DNA of 13,235 nt from Halobacteriales archaeon QH_10_67_13 (GTDB lineage: Archaea; Halobacteriota; Halobacteria; Halobacteriales; Haloarculaceae). Of the stretch, positions 1 through 5,617 are shown piece by piece; the stretch's first letter is position 1, and each line of letters begins with the position of its first letter. A model generated the notes under the pieces. It did no database searches, had not been told where the DNA came from, and saw only the letters and a list, made by a program, of their open reading frames with translations. Where the stretch lies: positions 1 to 13,235 of the forward strand of contig PXQL01000070.1 in NCBI GenBank assembly GCA_003021335.1, written 5' to 3'. The position numbers and the translations under genes were made by a program.

Positions 1-64
1 CATCATCGACTGCCTCGAAGACGACCTGTACGTCCGCGAGATGCCGAAGATCGCGGACGCGTGA
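1..64 (+). CDS. 3' end of an unrecognised gene (partial)
   Basis: The window opens inside a plus-strand reading frame with codons starting at position 2 and a TGA stop at 62-64. The visible tail has 20 residues, is acidic and ends EMPKIADA. GC-rich third positions and acidic residues suit a haloarchaeal protein, but the fragment is too short for a family call. Its stop overlaps a GTG start at 61 (GTGA), so it was probably translationally coupled to the next gene. Confidence 0.6.
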   Translation, partial: IIDCLEDDLYVREMPKIADA

Positions 65-246
65 CGAGCTTCACACACTACTCTCGGGCATCTTCCGTTT
101 CGGTGTGGGGTGGGCTTGCTGTCGTGCTCACCGTCCTCGCTGCCGTGGCACTCGTGTTTGACGTCGACGCTCTCGGCATCGCCTCCGGGGTCCATGCGTC
201 GATCACCCCCCCGTTGCGTTCCTGTTGGCGTTCAGTACAGGCATAG
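61..246 (+). pseudogene. small membrane protein gene truncated by an IS6-family element
   Basis: A GTG at 61 overlaps the upstream stop and opens a frame beginning MTSFTHYSRASS, then a strongly hydrophobic stretch at about residues 15-34 (GLAVVLTVLAAVALVF), which is a likely transmembrane helix or signal anchor. Host-derived sequence ends at about 229, where the IS6-type inverted repeat GTTCAG begins. The last five codons and the TAG stop at 244-246 are therefore read from IS DNA. A seven-base C run at 206-212 also looks like a frame break: one more C would continue as ITPPVAFLLAF, a second hydrophobic segment, instead of ITPPLRSCW. I do not recognise the family. The natural C-terminus is missing, and no obvious continuation appears beyond the element at about 1230. 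Confidence 0.45.
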
Positions 247-932
247 TATTCAAATAAGCCGATTCCACACGAAGGCAAATTTTTGTACCCAGTCGTCGGC
301 AGTTTCCGCTTCGGCGTTGCTAGAACAGTTTGGGAATTAAAAGGTCCGACGTTTTAGTTCTCGAAGGACACGTTCAACCCTGTTGCGATCTCCGTGACGT
401 TCGACACGGAGACCGAGGCCGGGTCGAGAGCAGGAGTCTCTCAGAGAAAGTGAGCCGTCGATGAGAAACACGGCGTTCCCTACGTCGTGTTTCTCGCGGA
501 GTGTAGCGAGAAATTGCTGTGCAAGGACGCTGTTTGTCGTCGTCCCAAGCTGTGTGTGTGATAATTTGTTTGTTTCGGGATCAACCGCAGCGTACAGCCA
601 GTACCGCTCGTTGTTGAGTCGGATCACAGTTTCATCCATCCCAACGTGATCCGGAGAGTGACCAGATTCCGGCTGTAATTCGGCCCTATGTATCCGATTA
701 TGAACAGTGGATCATGCTCGACTGACACCAAATATATCAAGAACAGTGACTGTATTCGAAAGCGATAATCCAGCAAGATGCAACTGAATACCGAGCTTCA
801 TCAAAAATCGTGGTGTCGCTTCTCACTCCACAAACGCTAAGTCAAACTGGGCGACACTACCGCTGCGGCGGGCGTTTTTAGCCATAGACACTCAGAAAAC
901 GCTCCGCCCCGCTTTTCAGTCCTTATCTGAAC
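230..932 (-). mobile_element. decayed IS6-family insertion sequence, about 0.7 kb
   Basis: The element is bounded by short imperfect inverted repeats: GTTCAGTACAGG at 230-241, and GTTCAGATAAGG read on the minus strand at 921-932 (9 of 12 match). It contains one transposase frame (250-885, minus) filling nearly its whole length. About 700 bp with a single roughly 211-codon transposase is the usual build of haloarchaeal IS6-family elements. The flanking octamers (222-229 and 933-940) do not match, so no target-site duplication remains. The left flank is host gene and the right flank is tnpB-element DNA. This fits an IS-mediated deletion or recombination better than simple insertion. Base composition is visibly AT-richer than the surrounding host genes. 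Confidence 0.8.
250..885 (-). pseudogene. IS6-family transposase, three in-frame stops
   Basis: From ATG at 885 to TGA at 250-252 the minus strand reads 211 codons in one frame with no frameshift, but has stops at codon 21 (823-825), codon 58 (712-714) and codon 183 (337-339). The N-terminus starts MAKNARRSGSVAQFDLAFVE. The next segment has MKLGIQLHLAGLSLSNTVTV, the HTH-like start of haloarchaeal IS6 transposases. The DDE core includes SPDHVGMDETVIRLN, YWLYAAVDPETN and FLIDGSLSL. The tail AEAETADDWVQKFAFVWNRL is typical. The acidic triad (D in DET, D in LIDG, E in RVERVLRE) is still readable. By family knowledge the first two stops probably replace CGA arginine codons (FVE-R-EATPR, RA-R-STVHN). 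The gene cannot make a complete protein without suppression or repair. Confidence 0.88.
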
Positions 933-937
933 ACTGC

Positions 938-1109
938 CGTCGGTATCCCAGACATCACCGTCTTCAGTGAAGTACTGCTGGCGGCGTCAATAGATGATTT
1001 GGTTCCAGAGCGGGGCATGTGCGGCCAGCCAATCAAGCAGGCACTGTCGATACCGGTCACTGGCCAGGTCAACAGTGTACGTGTTCGTTCGTCGTGGCCG
1101 GTCGCTCAT
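938..1109 (-). pseudogene. tnpB N-terminal fragment with an in-frame stop
   Basis: Read on the minus strand from ATG at 1109, this begins MSDRPRRTNTYTVDLASDRY and continues LLDWLAAHAPLWNQIIY, then a TGA stop, then RRQQYFTEDGDVWDTD, where it runs into the IS6-type end. The second copy in this window (from 3546) has CGA arginine where this one has TGA. Nearly all other differences between the two copies are also transitions. With no RuvC domain and no right end, this is non-functional relic DNA. Confidence 0.75.
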
Positions 1110-1190
1110 ACTAATTTCAATATGTCGATAATAATGACATCTGGGATTATGCCCGTGTCTAGTTGCGTGGTTTCTTTCCTATCCTGTCGG

Positions 1191-1227
1191 CTTCATGCCC
1201 GCCTAAGACACGACGCTTTCGTCTTAG
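1191..1227. repeat. left-end hairpin of the tnpB-element remnant
   Basis: CTAAGAC at 1203-1209 pairs with GTCTTAG at 1221-1227 around an 11-nt loop. The preceding CTTCATGCCCGC and the embedded GCTTTCG align with the left-end hairpin of the intact element at about 3630-3660. This marks the surviving boundary of the remnant. Confidence 0.5.
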
Positions 1228-1289
1228 TATTCCGTAAGCCGGGGGCGTCCGTCGATAGCTACTTCTGAGCCCGGCACGCAGCACAGTCC

Positions 1290-1294
1290 GGAGG
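1290..1294 (+). promoter_or_regulatory. Shine-Dalgarno of the TRAM gene
   Basis: GGAGG followed by T, 10 nt before the GTG at 1305. It is complementary to the archaeal 16S 3' end and decides the start. Most other genes in this window look leaderless, so a leadered transcript here is notable. Confidence 0.6.
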
Positions 1295-1304
1295 TTACCT
1301 GTCC

Positions 1305-1685
1305 GTGGACACTTCGTCGGAGCTATCGTCGGTATTCAGCGCGCGGGCGACCGAAACCGATCGCGGCACGTACGTCATCGAGGTGCCCCGCCGCGAGATT
1401 GAGGCGGGCGCGGTCGAGCCGGGCGGAACCTACCGGGTTGCGCTGCTCGGGGGTGACGGCAAGAGAAAAACAGCCCCCGACCGTCCACAGCCGCCGGTCG
1501 AACCCGGCGAGATCCGGTACGTCGAGATCGAGGACCTCGGCCAGCAGGGCGACGGCATCGCCCGCGTCGAGCGGGGATATGTGATCATCGTTCCCGGTAC
1601 GGCCGTCGGCGACCGGGTCAAAATCGAGATCGCAGACGTGGAACCGAACTTCGCCGTCGGTGAGCTCGTCGATCCCGACCCGTAA
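1305..1685 (+). CDS. TRAM domain-containing protein
   Basis: A 126-residue acidic protein with a C-terminal TRAM domain at about residues 68-123. Diagnostic features are VEIEDLGQQGDGIARVERGY followed by VIIVPGTAVGDRVKIEIADV. TRAM is a small beta-barrel RNA-binding fold found alone in many archaea, where stand-alone members are thought to act as RNA chaperones, and fused to tRNA-modifying enzymes. The N-terminal part (FSARATETDRGTYVIEVPRR, then EPGGTYRVALL) is the beta-rich extension seen in haloarchaeal members, and a Pro-rich linker joins the two. The GTG start at 1305 is supported by a GGAGG Shine-Dalgarno at 1290-1294, 10 nt upstream; no earlier in-frame start is as well placed. The gene is monocistronic between IS remnants and a small wHTH gene. 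The exact RNA target cannot be seen. Confidence 0.88.
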   Translation: MDTSSELSSVFSARATETDRGTYVIEVPRREIEAGAVEPGGTYRVALLGGDGKRKTAPDRPQPPVEPGEIRYVEIEDLGQQGDGIARVERGYVIIVPGTAVGDRVKIEIADVEPNFAVGELVDPDP

Positions 1686-1724
1686 TTCGAGTTTTACCCC
1701 TGTACCACCGACCGGCCGTGAGCG

Positions 1725-1747
1725 GGTCGATTTCCGCGGAAACGACC
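1725..1747. promoter_or_regulatory. palindromic operator-like site
   Basis: GGTCG, one A, the perfect 12-bp palindrome TTTCCGCGGAAA (1731-1742), then CGACC: a dyad of 11 bp per arm with one unpaired A. It lies between the TRAM gene stop and the promoter of the small wHTH gene, about 50 bp upstream of that TATA-like element. It could be a regulator-binding site or an RNA hairpin at the end of the TRAM transcript; the sequence alone does not decide. Confidence 0.35.
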
Positions 1748-1793
1748 GGAGAACCCGCAGACTGAACGGGTGTAGCCGTTCGTACCAAACGGG

Positions 1794-1801
1794 GTATATG
1801 A
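1794..1801 (+). promoter_or_regulatory. TATA-like element of the DUF7123-type gene
   Basis: GGTATATG is centred about 25 bp upstream of the ATG at 1823, the spacing expected for a leaderless haloarchaeal transcript. A short dyad CCGTT-N7-AACGG at about 1777-1793 precedes it. Confidence 0.4.
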
Positions 1802-1822
1802 GCCCAAAGCCAATGGATAGGT

Positions 1823-2062
1823 ATGAGCACGACCGCCCCACGGTCGGACCCGACGCTCTCGGAGAAACAGCACCGCATCCTCGAGTACCTCCGTGAGAAC
1901 CGCGAGGAGACGACGTACTTCAAATCGCGGCTCATCGCCGAGGAGCTCGGGCTCTCGTCGAAGGAGGTCGGGGCCAACATGACCGTCGTCGCCGACGCCG
2001 CGGAGTTTTCCGTCGAGAAGTGGGGCTACTCCTCAAGCACGACCTGGATGGTCGCGAACTAA
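1823..2062 (+). CDS. small winged-helix protein, DUF7123-like
   Basis: A 79-residue protein. After a variable N-terminus come LSEKQHRILEYLRENREETT, then YFKSRLIAEELGLSSKEVGA and MTVVADAAEFSVEKWGYSSS. This is the pattern of the haloarchaeal DUF7123 small winged-helix family: helix 1 at about residues 12-25, the recognition helix within about 42-56, and a conserved WGYSSSTTW wing at the end. It probably binds DNA, but no partner or target is visible. The ATG at 1823 is supported by the TATA-like element 25 bp upstream. The gene ends about 25 bp before the right end of the tnpB element, so that insertion spared it. The family name is recalled from the sequence pattern. Confidence 0.8.
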   Translation: MSTTAPRSDPTLSEKQHRILEYLRENREETTYFKSRLIAEELGLSSKEVGANMTVVADAAEFSVEKWGYSSSTTWMVAN

Positions 2063-2094
2063 CCGCCGCACGCGTCGAGAGCCGTCCTTGACTT

Positions 2095-2117
2095 CCTCCC
2101 CGCGCTGAAGCGCGAGG
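2095..2117. repeat. right-end hairpin of the tnpB element
   Basis: CGCGCT and AGCGCG form a 6-bp stem (2101-2114). Outer CCT/AGG pairing is possible with a bulge of three C. The hairpin matches the left-end hairpin at 3638-3651 almost base for base. Confidence 0.65.
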
Positions 2118-2127
2118 ATTCCTCCGT

Positions 2128-2152
2128 GGGTAATCCAGTCAGTTGATTACCC
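2128..2152. repeat. perfect 8-bp stem-loop over the tnpB stop
   Basis: GGGTAATC at 2128-2135 and GATTACCC at 2145-2152 pair perfectly around a 9-nt loop. The TAA stop of tnpB (2147-2149) lies in one arm. The hairpin is probably part of the right-end/omega-RNA structure. Confidence 0.6.
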
Positions 2153-3546
2153 CGGCTGTGAACTTGCGGGTTTGCTGATGCTGGGTTGGTCAATTGACCA
2201 CGATTGTTCCCCGAAATCGGTGGGTGTCCAGTCGTGGTCGTTCCACTGCCAGTACGTCCCATCTGTGGGTGCGCCCCTGCCGCGGCCAGCAGACAGGGCA
2301 GCAGGCCGAGCCATCGGCCCAATTTCCGATTGCAACATATTCCACGCTCCAACGATGTCACTGTGCACCGCTAATCCACAGTTGTCACACCTGAACGAGT
2401 CTCCGTCACGGGTGACCGTTTCACTCTCACACGCAGGGCACTCGCTACTTGAGTCAGCCTCACTCACTTCATCAACAGTAATACCAACATCACCGAACGT
2501 CAGTTCAATGCAATTAAGCAGCTGGCGATGTGACCAGAATGCGTGTGTTTTCTCGTTTACACTCGCACTCCAGTGTCTCTCTAATACGTTTGTGAGATCA
2601 CCGATGTAGACGGTATCAACGTTCCGAGCGAGCAACCACTCAGCGGCGTGTTTCACCGCCGCATTCCGACTGTGATCCCGCTTCCGTGAGCGATTCTCAG
2701 AGAGACGCTTGATCTGAGTGCTTGTCCACTGGTCTGCTGGAAGTTGCGATTGGAGTGTTGCGATACGGTCAGACTGGTTCTGGAACCGGTCAAACTCGGG
2801 ACGAGCATGATACACGGTAGTATCGCCGTTGTCCGTGACAATCGCCAACATATTGTTTGCGCCGACATCGATGGCTGCTGAGTGGGTCGTGTCCTCGGGA
2901 TCGAGTGTGTGAGTGAATGCAGCCTGCCGCTGTGTCTGCACATCATCTGACTGAATGCGGACAGGATGCTGGACACGAAGCCGGTCAGCATGCTCATCGT
3001 AGATGAGTTCTACTCGACTGTCGTCGCCACGCCAGTGGGGATTTCCACGGGCTTCGAGTGTGATTCGTTCATTATGTTCGAAGTCATAGCGGTCTTCAAG
3101 CACGTCACCGACGCCAAATTCGAGTGTGCTTTTGTCCTCGTCCCAATCGAACGTGTAGAGGTCATTGCGGACGAGACCATGTAGTTCGTAGCCCTCCGAA
3201 CGAGTGCCCCAGTAGCCTGGCGGTGACGGCTTTTCGCTCACTAATATGTGTGACTCATCGTGGTATTGTGAGAGGAGTTCGAAGTGACTGCGCCAGGCCA
3301 CACTGTTTTTTGGGCAATCTGTTGGCAAGTTGCTTTGCCGAGTATTGGGGCGTAGTCGTCGTAGAGGTCAGTATAGTCGGCGTCCCAGACATCACCATCG
3401 TCCCTGAAGTACTGCTGACGGCGTCGGTAGGTGATCTGGTTCCAGAGTGGAGCGTGTGCGGCCAGCCAATCAAACAAACACTCATGATATCGGTCGCTGA
3501 CCGGGTCAGCAGTGTACGTGTTTGTTCGTTGTGGCCGGTCGCTCAC
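2147..3546 (-). pseudogene. tnpB: TnpB (RNA-guided nuclease family), frameshifted
   Basis: GTG at 3546 starts MSDRPQRTNTYTADPVSDRY and runs in one frame to about codon 80 (CQQIAQK). Homologous sequence then continues in another frame from NSVAWRSHFELL to TAA at 2147-2149, giving about 466 residues overall, which is full length for haloarchaeal TnpB. The break is at a six-A run (plus-strand T run 3306-3311); a seventh A would restore the frame. The RuvC-I Asp is in AAIDVGANNMLAIV. The zinc finger is CPAC...CDNC, and the RuvC-III Asp is in VHSDIVGAWNML. Where canonical TnpB has Glu-Asp-Leu (RuvC-II), this copy reads YIGDLTNVLE, so the usual Glu position is Gly. If the frameshift is real, only the first 80 or so residues are made from the normal start. 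It could instead be a base-calling error or be tolerated by slippage. No tnpA is present. Confidence 0.82.
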
Positions 3547-3565
3547 ACATCACTATACGTGACAG

Positions 3566-3573
3566 ATTAAAAC
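3566..3573 (-). promoter_or_regulatory. TATA-like element of tnpB
   Basis: GTTTTAAT on the minus strand is centred about 23-24 bp upstream of the GTG at 3546, within the left-end region of the element. Confidence 0.35.
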
Positions 3574-3630
3574 AAATATTGGGATTACAGTGTAGTTGAG
3601 TCTGGCGGTTTGTGGTATATCATATCGCCT

Positions 3631-3660
3631 TCATCCCCGCGCTAAAGCGCGAGGCTTTCG
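3631..3660. repeat. left-end hairpin of the tnpB element
   Basis: CGCGCT (3638-3643) and AGCGCG (3646-3651) form a compact stem-loop followed by AGGCTTTCGGGTT. The block is a direct, not inverted, copy of the right-end motif at about 2091-2120, and it also aligns with the degenerate copy at 1191-1227. Confidence 0.65.
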
Positions 3661-3693
3661 GGTTGAATCTTCAGTAATCTGCGACGACCCGAG

Positions 3694-4311
3694 TCAAGCG
3701 TCGCGCTCGTATGCGAGAAGATCCGGCGCCCGGTCGGCCAGGCGAGCCGCGTCCTCGCCGAAAGAATCTGCGTACCGGACCAGCAACACCAACACTGTCT
3801 CGGGCTCGACGACGGCGTACTCTGGCTCCCGAGTCAACAATCCGGCTTTCTCGAGAGTCGTTGCGTGTTTGCTCACCGTCGGCCGCGAGACGCCGACCCT
3901 GTCGGCGACCTCGGCCGGGGACCGGTCGCCCTCAAGCAGGGCGATCAGCATCTTTCGGGGTGTCTCCCGGCGGAGCGTGCCGAGCGCGACCTGTTGGAAC
4001 TCATCGAACCGGCCGGCCGGAAAGAACCGACGGTAGTCGCCGTCCCGCCGGCTCTCGATGACACCCTCCTCTCGGAGCCCGCGGAGGTGATACTGCGTCT
4101 CGCCGGTCCCGAGCTTGAGATCATCCCGTACCTTCGAGAAGTGTGCGCCGGGGGTCGCAGAAAGATAGCCGGTGATCGCGTCGGGCGCGTCGCTGTCGCT
4201 TTCTCCGTCACTCGCGGAGGCCACCCCGGCAAGCGGGCTCGCGGCACCCAACGCTGCGAACCGACGCAGGGTCGCTCGCTTTGATTGATCGACATCCCCC
4301 TCGCGTCCCAT
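3694..4311 (-). CDS. two-winged-helix transcriptional regulator with Tat-like N-terminus
   Basis: A 205-residue protein with two winged-helix domains. The first is at about residues 44-98 (TPGAHFSKVRDDLKLGTGET, YHLRGLREEGVI, wing with RRDGDYRRFF). The second is at about 108-168 (RKMLIALLEGDRSPAEVADR, VGVSRPTVSKHATTLEKAGL). Tandem wHTH proteins of this ArsR/MarR-like type are common in haloarchaea and bind DNA. Residues 11-33 (KRATLRRFAALGAASPLAGV, then ASA) resemble a twin-arginine signal or membrane anchor, which is odd for a DNA-binding protein; a membrane-tethered regulator is possible. A later start would remove that segment, but the ATG at 4311 is supported by TAAAAT on the plus strand 26-31 bp upstream. 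No ligand-binding domain or obvious regulon is visible. It ends about 26 bp from the tnpB element. Confidence 0.8.
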   Translation of the reverse strand: MGREGDVDQSKRATLRRFAALGAASPLAGVASASDGESDSDAPDAITGYLSATPGAHFSKVRDDLKLGTGETQYHLRGLREEGVIESRRDGDYRRFFPAGRFDEFQQVALGTLRRETPRKMLIALLEGDRSPAEVADRVGVSRPTVSKHATTLEKAGLLTREPEYAVVEPETVLVLLVRYADSFGEDAARLADRAPDLLAYERDA

Positions 4312-4336
4312 TGTATACTATCGGACGCGTCAGACG

Positions 4337-4342
4337 TAAAAT
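4337..4342 (-). promoter_or_regulatory. TATA-like element of the wHTH regulator gene
   Basis: ATTTTA on the minus strand is centred about 28 bp before the ATG at 4311. The 6-bp palindrome GTATAC lies just before the start codon (4313-4318) and could overlap the transcription start. Confidence 0.45.
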
Positions 4343-4392
4343 GGCTTCGGCAGCGTACGTTGGAACGGGAATCCCGGGCGATCCGGAACTGG

Positions 4393-5529
4393 TCAGTTCG
4401 AGTTCTCGCCGTCGGCGTTGAAGTCGGCGCCGGTCTCCTCGATGATCTCGTCGGGGTCTTTGATATCCGCAGTCGTCTCGCCTTCTTTGACTGCCTGGGC
4501 CTCCTCTTCCATCCGTTCAAGGTTGACGACCTCGTCTTCGTTCTCGAGTTCGCCGAGAATCTTTTCGATGTCGTCGAGCCCGAGCATCTCGCGGGTTTCT
4601 TTGTCGAACTCTAGACCCTCTAAGACGTGGCCGTTTGCCTTGGAATCGCTGCCCTGGAGGTGTTTGCCGTACCGGCTGACAAGCGAAGTGAGCTCCTGGG
4701 GCATCACGAAGGTGTTTGATTCACCCTGACCAATCTCTTCGAGGGTCTCCATGCCGCGTTCGATCACGGCGCGTTCGCCCATCGACTCGGCGGATTTCGC
4801 CCGCAACACCGTCGAGATTGCATCTCCTTGGGCCTCGAGGATCTGACTCTGCTTTTCACCCTGCGCGCGGATGACGTTCGACTGCTTGTCACCCTGTGCT
4901 TCCTCGATCGAACTACGCCGTTCACCCTGGGCCTCCAAGATCATCGCACGACGCCGGCGCTCGGCGGAGGTCTGCTGTTCCATTGCCTGCTGCACGTCCT
5001 TCGAAGGATTGACCTCCCGGACCTCGACGGACTCGACGCGGATTCCCCACTCGTCGGTCGGCTCGTCGAGTTCCTCGCGGATTCGGGTGTTGATCTTGCC
5101 ACGCTTCGAGAGCGTGTCGTCGAGTTCCAGATCGCCCAGCACCGCCCGCAGGGTCGTCTGGGCCAGATTCGAGACTGCCTTCTTGTAGTTGTCGACCTCG
5201 AGGAAAGCCTTCTTCGCGTCCATGACCTTGATATAGACGACGGCGTCTGCGGTCACCGGCGAGTTATCGCGGGTGATCGCCTCCTGCTGGGGCACGTCGA
5301 GGGTCTGGGTCCGCATATCGAACCGGTAGACCTTGGTCACGAACGGCAACACGACGTTCGGGCCCTGTTCTAAGATGCCCTGGAACTTGCCAAAGCGTGT
5401 GTAGGCGGCCTTCTCGTAGGCCCTGACGATGACGATGCTCTTGTAGGCGGTCACCACTGCGAGCAACAGGACGACCACCGCGACGAGCGTCCCTGCCGAC
5501 TCCGTCTGGAGCAGTACGTCGGATATCAT
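4393..5529 (-). CDS. SPFH/stomatin-like (band 7) membrane protein
   Basis: A 378-residue protein. It has one N-terminal transmembrane helix at about residues 12-30 (TLVAVVVLLLAVVTAYKSIV). The SPFH domain follows at about 33-185: the start ERAC-type turn YTRFGKFQGILEQGPNVVLP, then RTQTLDVPQQEAITRDNSPV, and VREVNPSKDVQQAMEQQ. A helical segment with four 11-12-residue repeats occupies about 199-243 (EAQGERRSS, EAQGDKQSN, RAQGEKQSQ, LEAQGDAIS), typical of stomatin coiled coils that drive oligomerisation. The last 70 or so residues are very acidic and probably disordered. The protein likely forms membrane-associated oligomers that organise membrane domains or proteases. An NfeD-family gene lies 88 bp upstream on the same strand, the usual partner. 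A TATA-like TTTTTA 25-30 bp before the ATG shows it can also be transcribed on its own. Confidence 0.93.
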   Translation of the reverse strand: MISDVLLQTESAGTLVAVVVLLLAVVTAYKSIVIVRAYEKAAYTRFGKFQGILEQGPNVVLPFVTKVYRFDMRTQTLDVPQQEAITRDNSPVTADAVVYIKVMDAKKAFLEVDNYKKAVSNLAQTTLRAVLGDLELDDTLSKRGKINTRIREELDEPTDEWGIRVESVEVREVNPSKDVQQAMEQQTSAERRRRAMILEAQGERRSSIEEAQGDKQSNVIRAQGEKQSQILEAQGDAISTVLRAKSAESMGERAVIERGMETLEEIGQGESNTFVMPQELTSLVSRYGKHLQGSDSKANGHVLEGLEFDKETREMLGLDDIEKILGELENEDEVVNLERMEEEAQAVKEGETTADIKDPDEIIEETGADFNADGENSN

Positions 5530-5553
5530 CGCATATTAGTAGAGTCCGTCGAG

Positions 5554-5559
5554 TAAAAA
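5554..5559 (-). promoter_or_regulatory. TATA-like element of the stomatin-like gene
   Basis: TTTTTA on the minus strand, 25-30 bp upstream of the ATG at 5529. It lies inside the 88-bp gap after the NfeD gene, which suggests internal transcription in an otherwise co-directional pair. Confidence 0.5.
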
Positions 5560-5617
5560 GTGTTCGTAACGGTGTACGGGCGAGCGACCGTGCGAGTCCA
5601 GGCCGTCGCGCCCAGTT

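Larger units (their letters stand above)
933..1230 (-). mobile_element. remnant of a tnpB-only (IS200/IS605 group) element
   Basis: This stretch matches the left part of the tnpB element at 2087-3668. Positions 938-1109 match the first 57 tnpB codons at about 83% by my hand alignment, and 1191-1227 match the left-end hairpin region (shared CTTCAT, CCCGC, TAA, GCTTTCG blocks). The rest of tnpB and the right end are missing. The break falls exactly at the inverted repeat of the IS6-type element at 932. Confidence 0.7.
2091..2240 (-). ncRNA. possible omega-RNA (reRNA) of the tnpB element
   Basis: By analogy with characterised TnpB systems, the guide RNA would cover the 3' end of tnpB and the right end and run into flanking DNA. 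Two hairpins occur here. The first, GGGTAATC/GATTACCC with a 9-nt loop, is perfect over 8 bp (2128-2152) and contains the tnpB stop codon. The second is the CGCGC hairpin (2095-2117). The guide would then be host sequence just below about 2090, starting near GACGGCTCTC on the minus strand. The 5' extent is arbitrary. The assignment rests on family knowledge and position. Confidence 0.35.
2087..3668 (-). mobile_element. tnpB-only IS200/IS605-group (IS1341-type) element
   Basis: About 1.6 kb with no tnpA, one tnpB on the minus strand, and a hairpin at each end. The right end (low coordinates) has CGCGCTGAAGCGCG at 2101-2114. The left end has CGCGCTAAAGCGCG at 3638-3651. Both hairpins sit in the same longer motif in the same orientation (CTTC, A or CT, CCCCGCGCT, AAGCGCGAGG). 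No target duplication is expected for this group. The outer boundaries are estimates within about 10 bp. The element sits between the stop of the small wHTH gene (2062) and the stop of the regulator gene (3694), so it disrupts neither. Composition is AT-richer than the host genes. Confidence 0.75.

Noticed and set aside
222..940. 8-bp target-site duplication around the IS6-type element
   Set aside because: The flanking octamers at 222-229 and 933-940 do not match.
3306..3311. Programmed -1 frameshift site in tnpB
   Set aside because: The A6C run resembles an A-AAA-AAC slippery heptamer, but the zero-frame phase (CAA AAA ACA) is wrong for tandem slippage and no stimulatory structure is evident. 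An indel is simpler.
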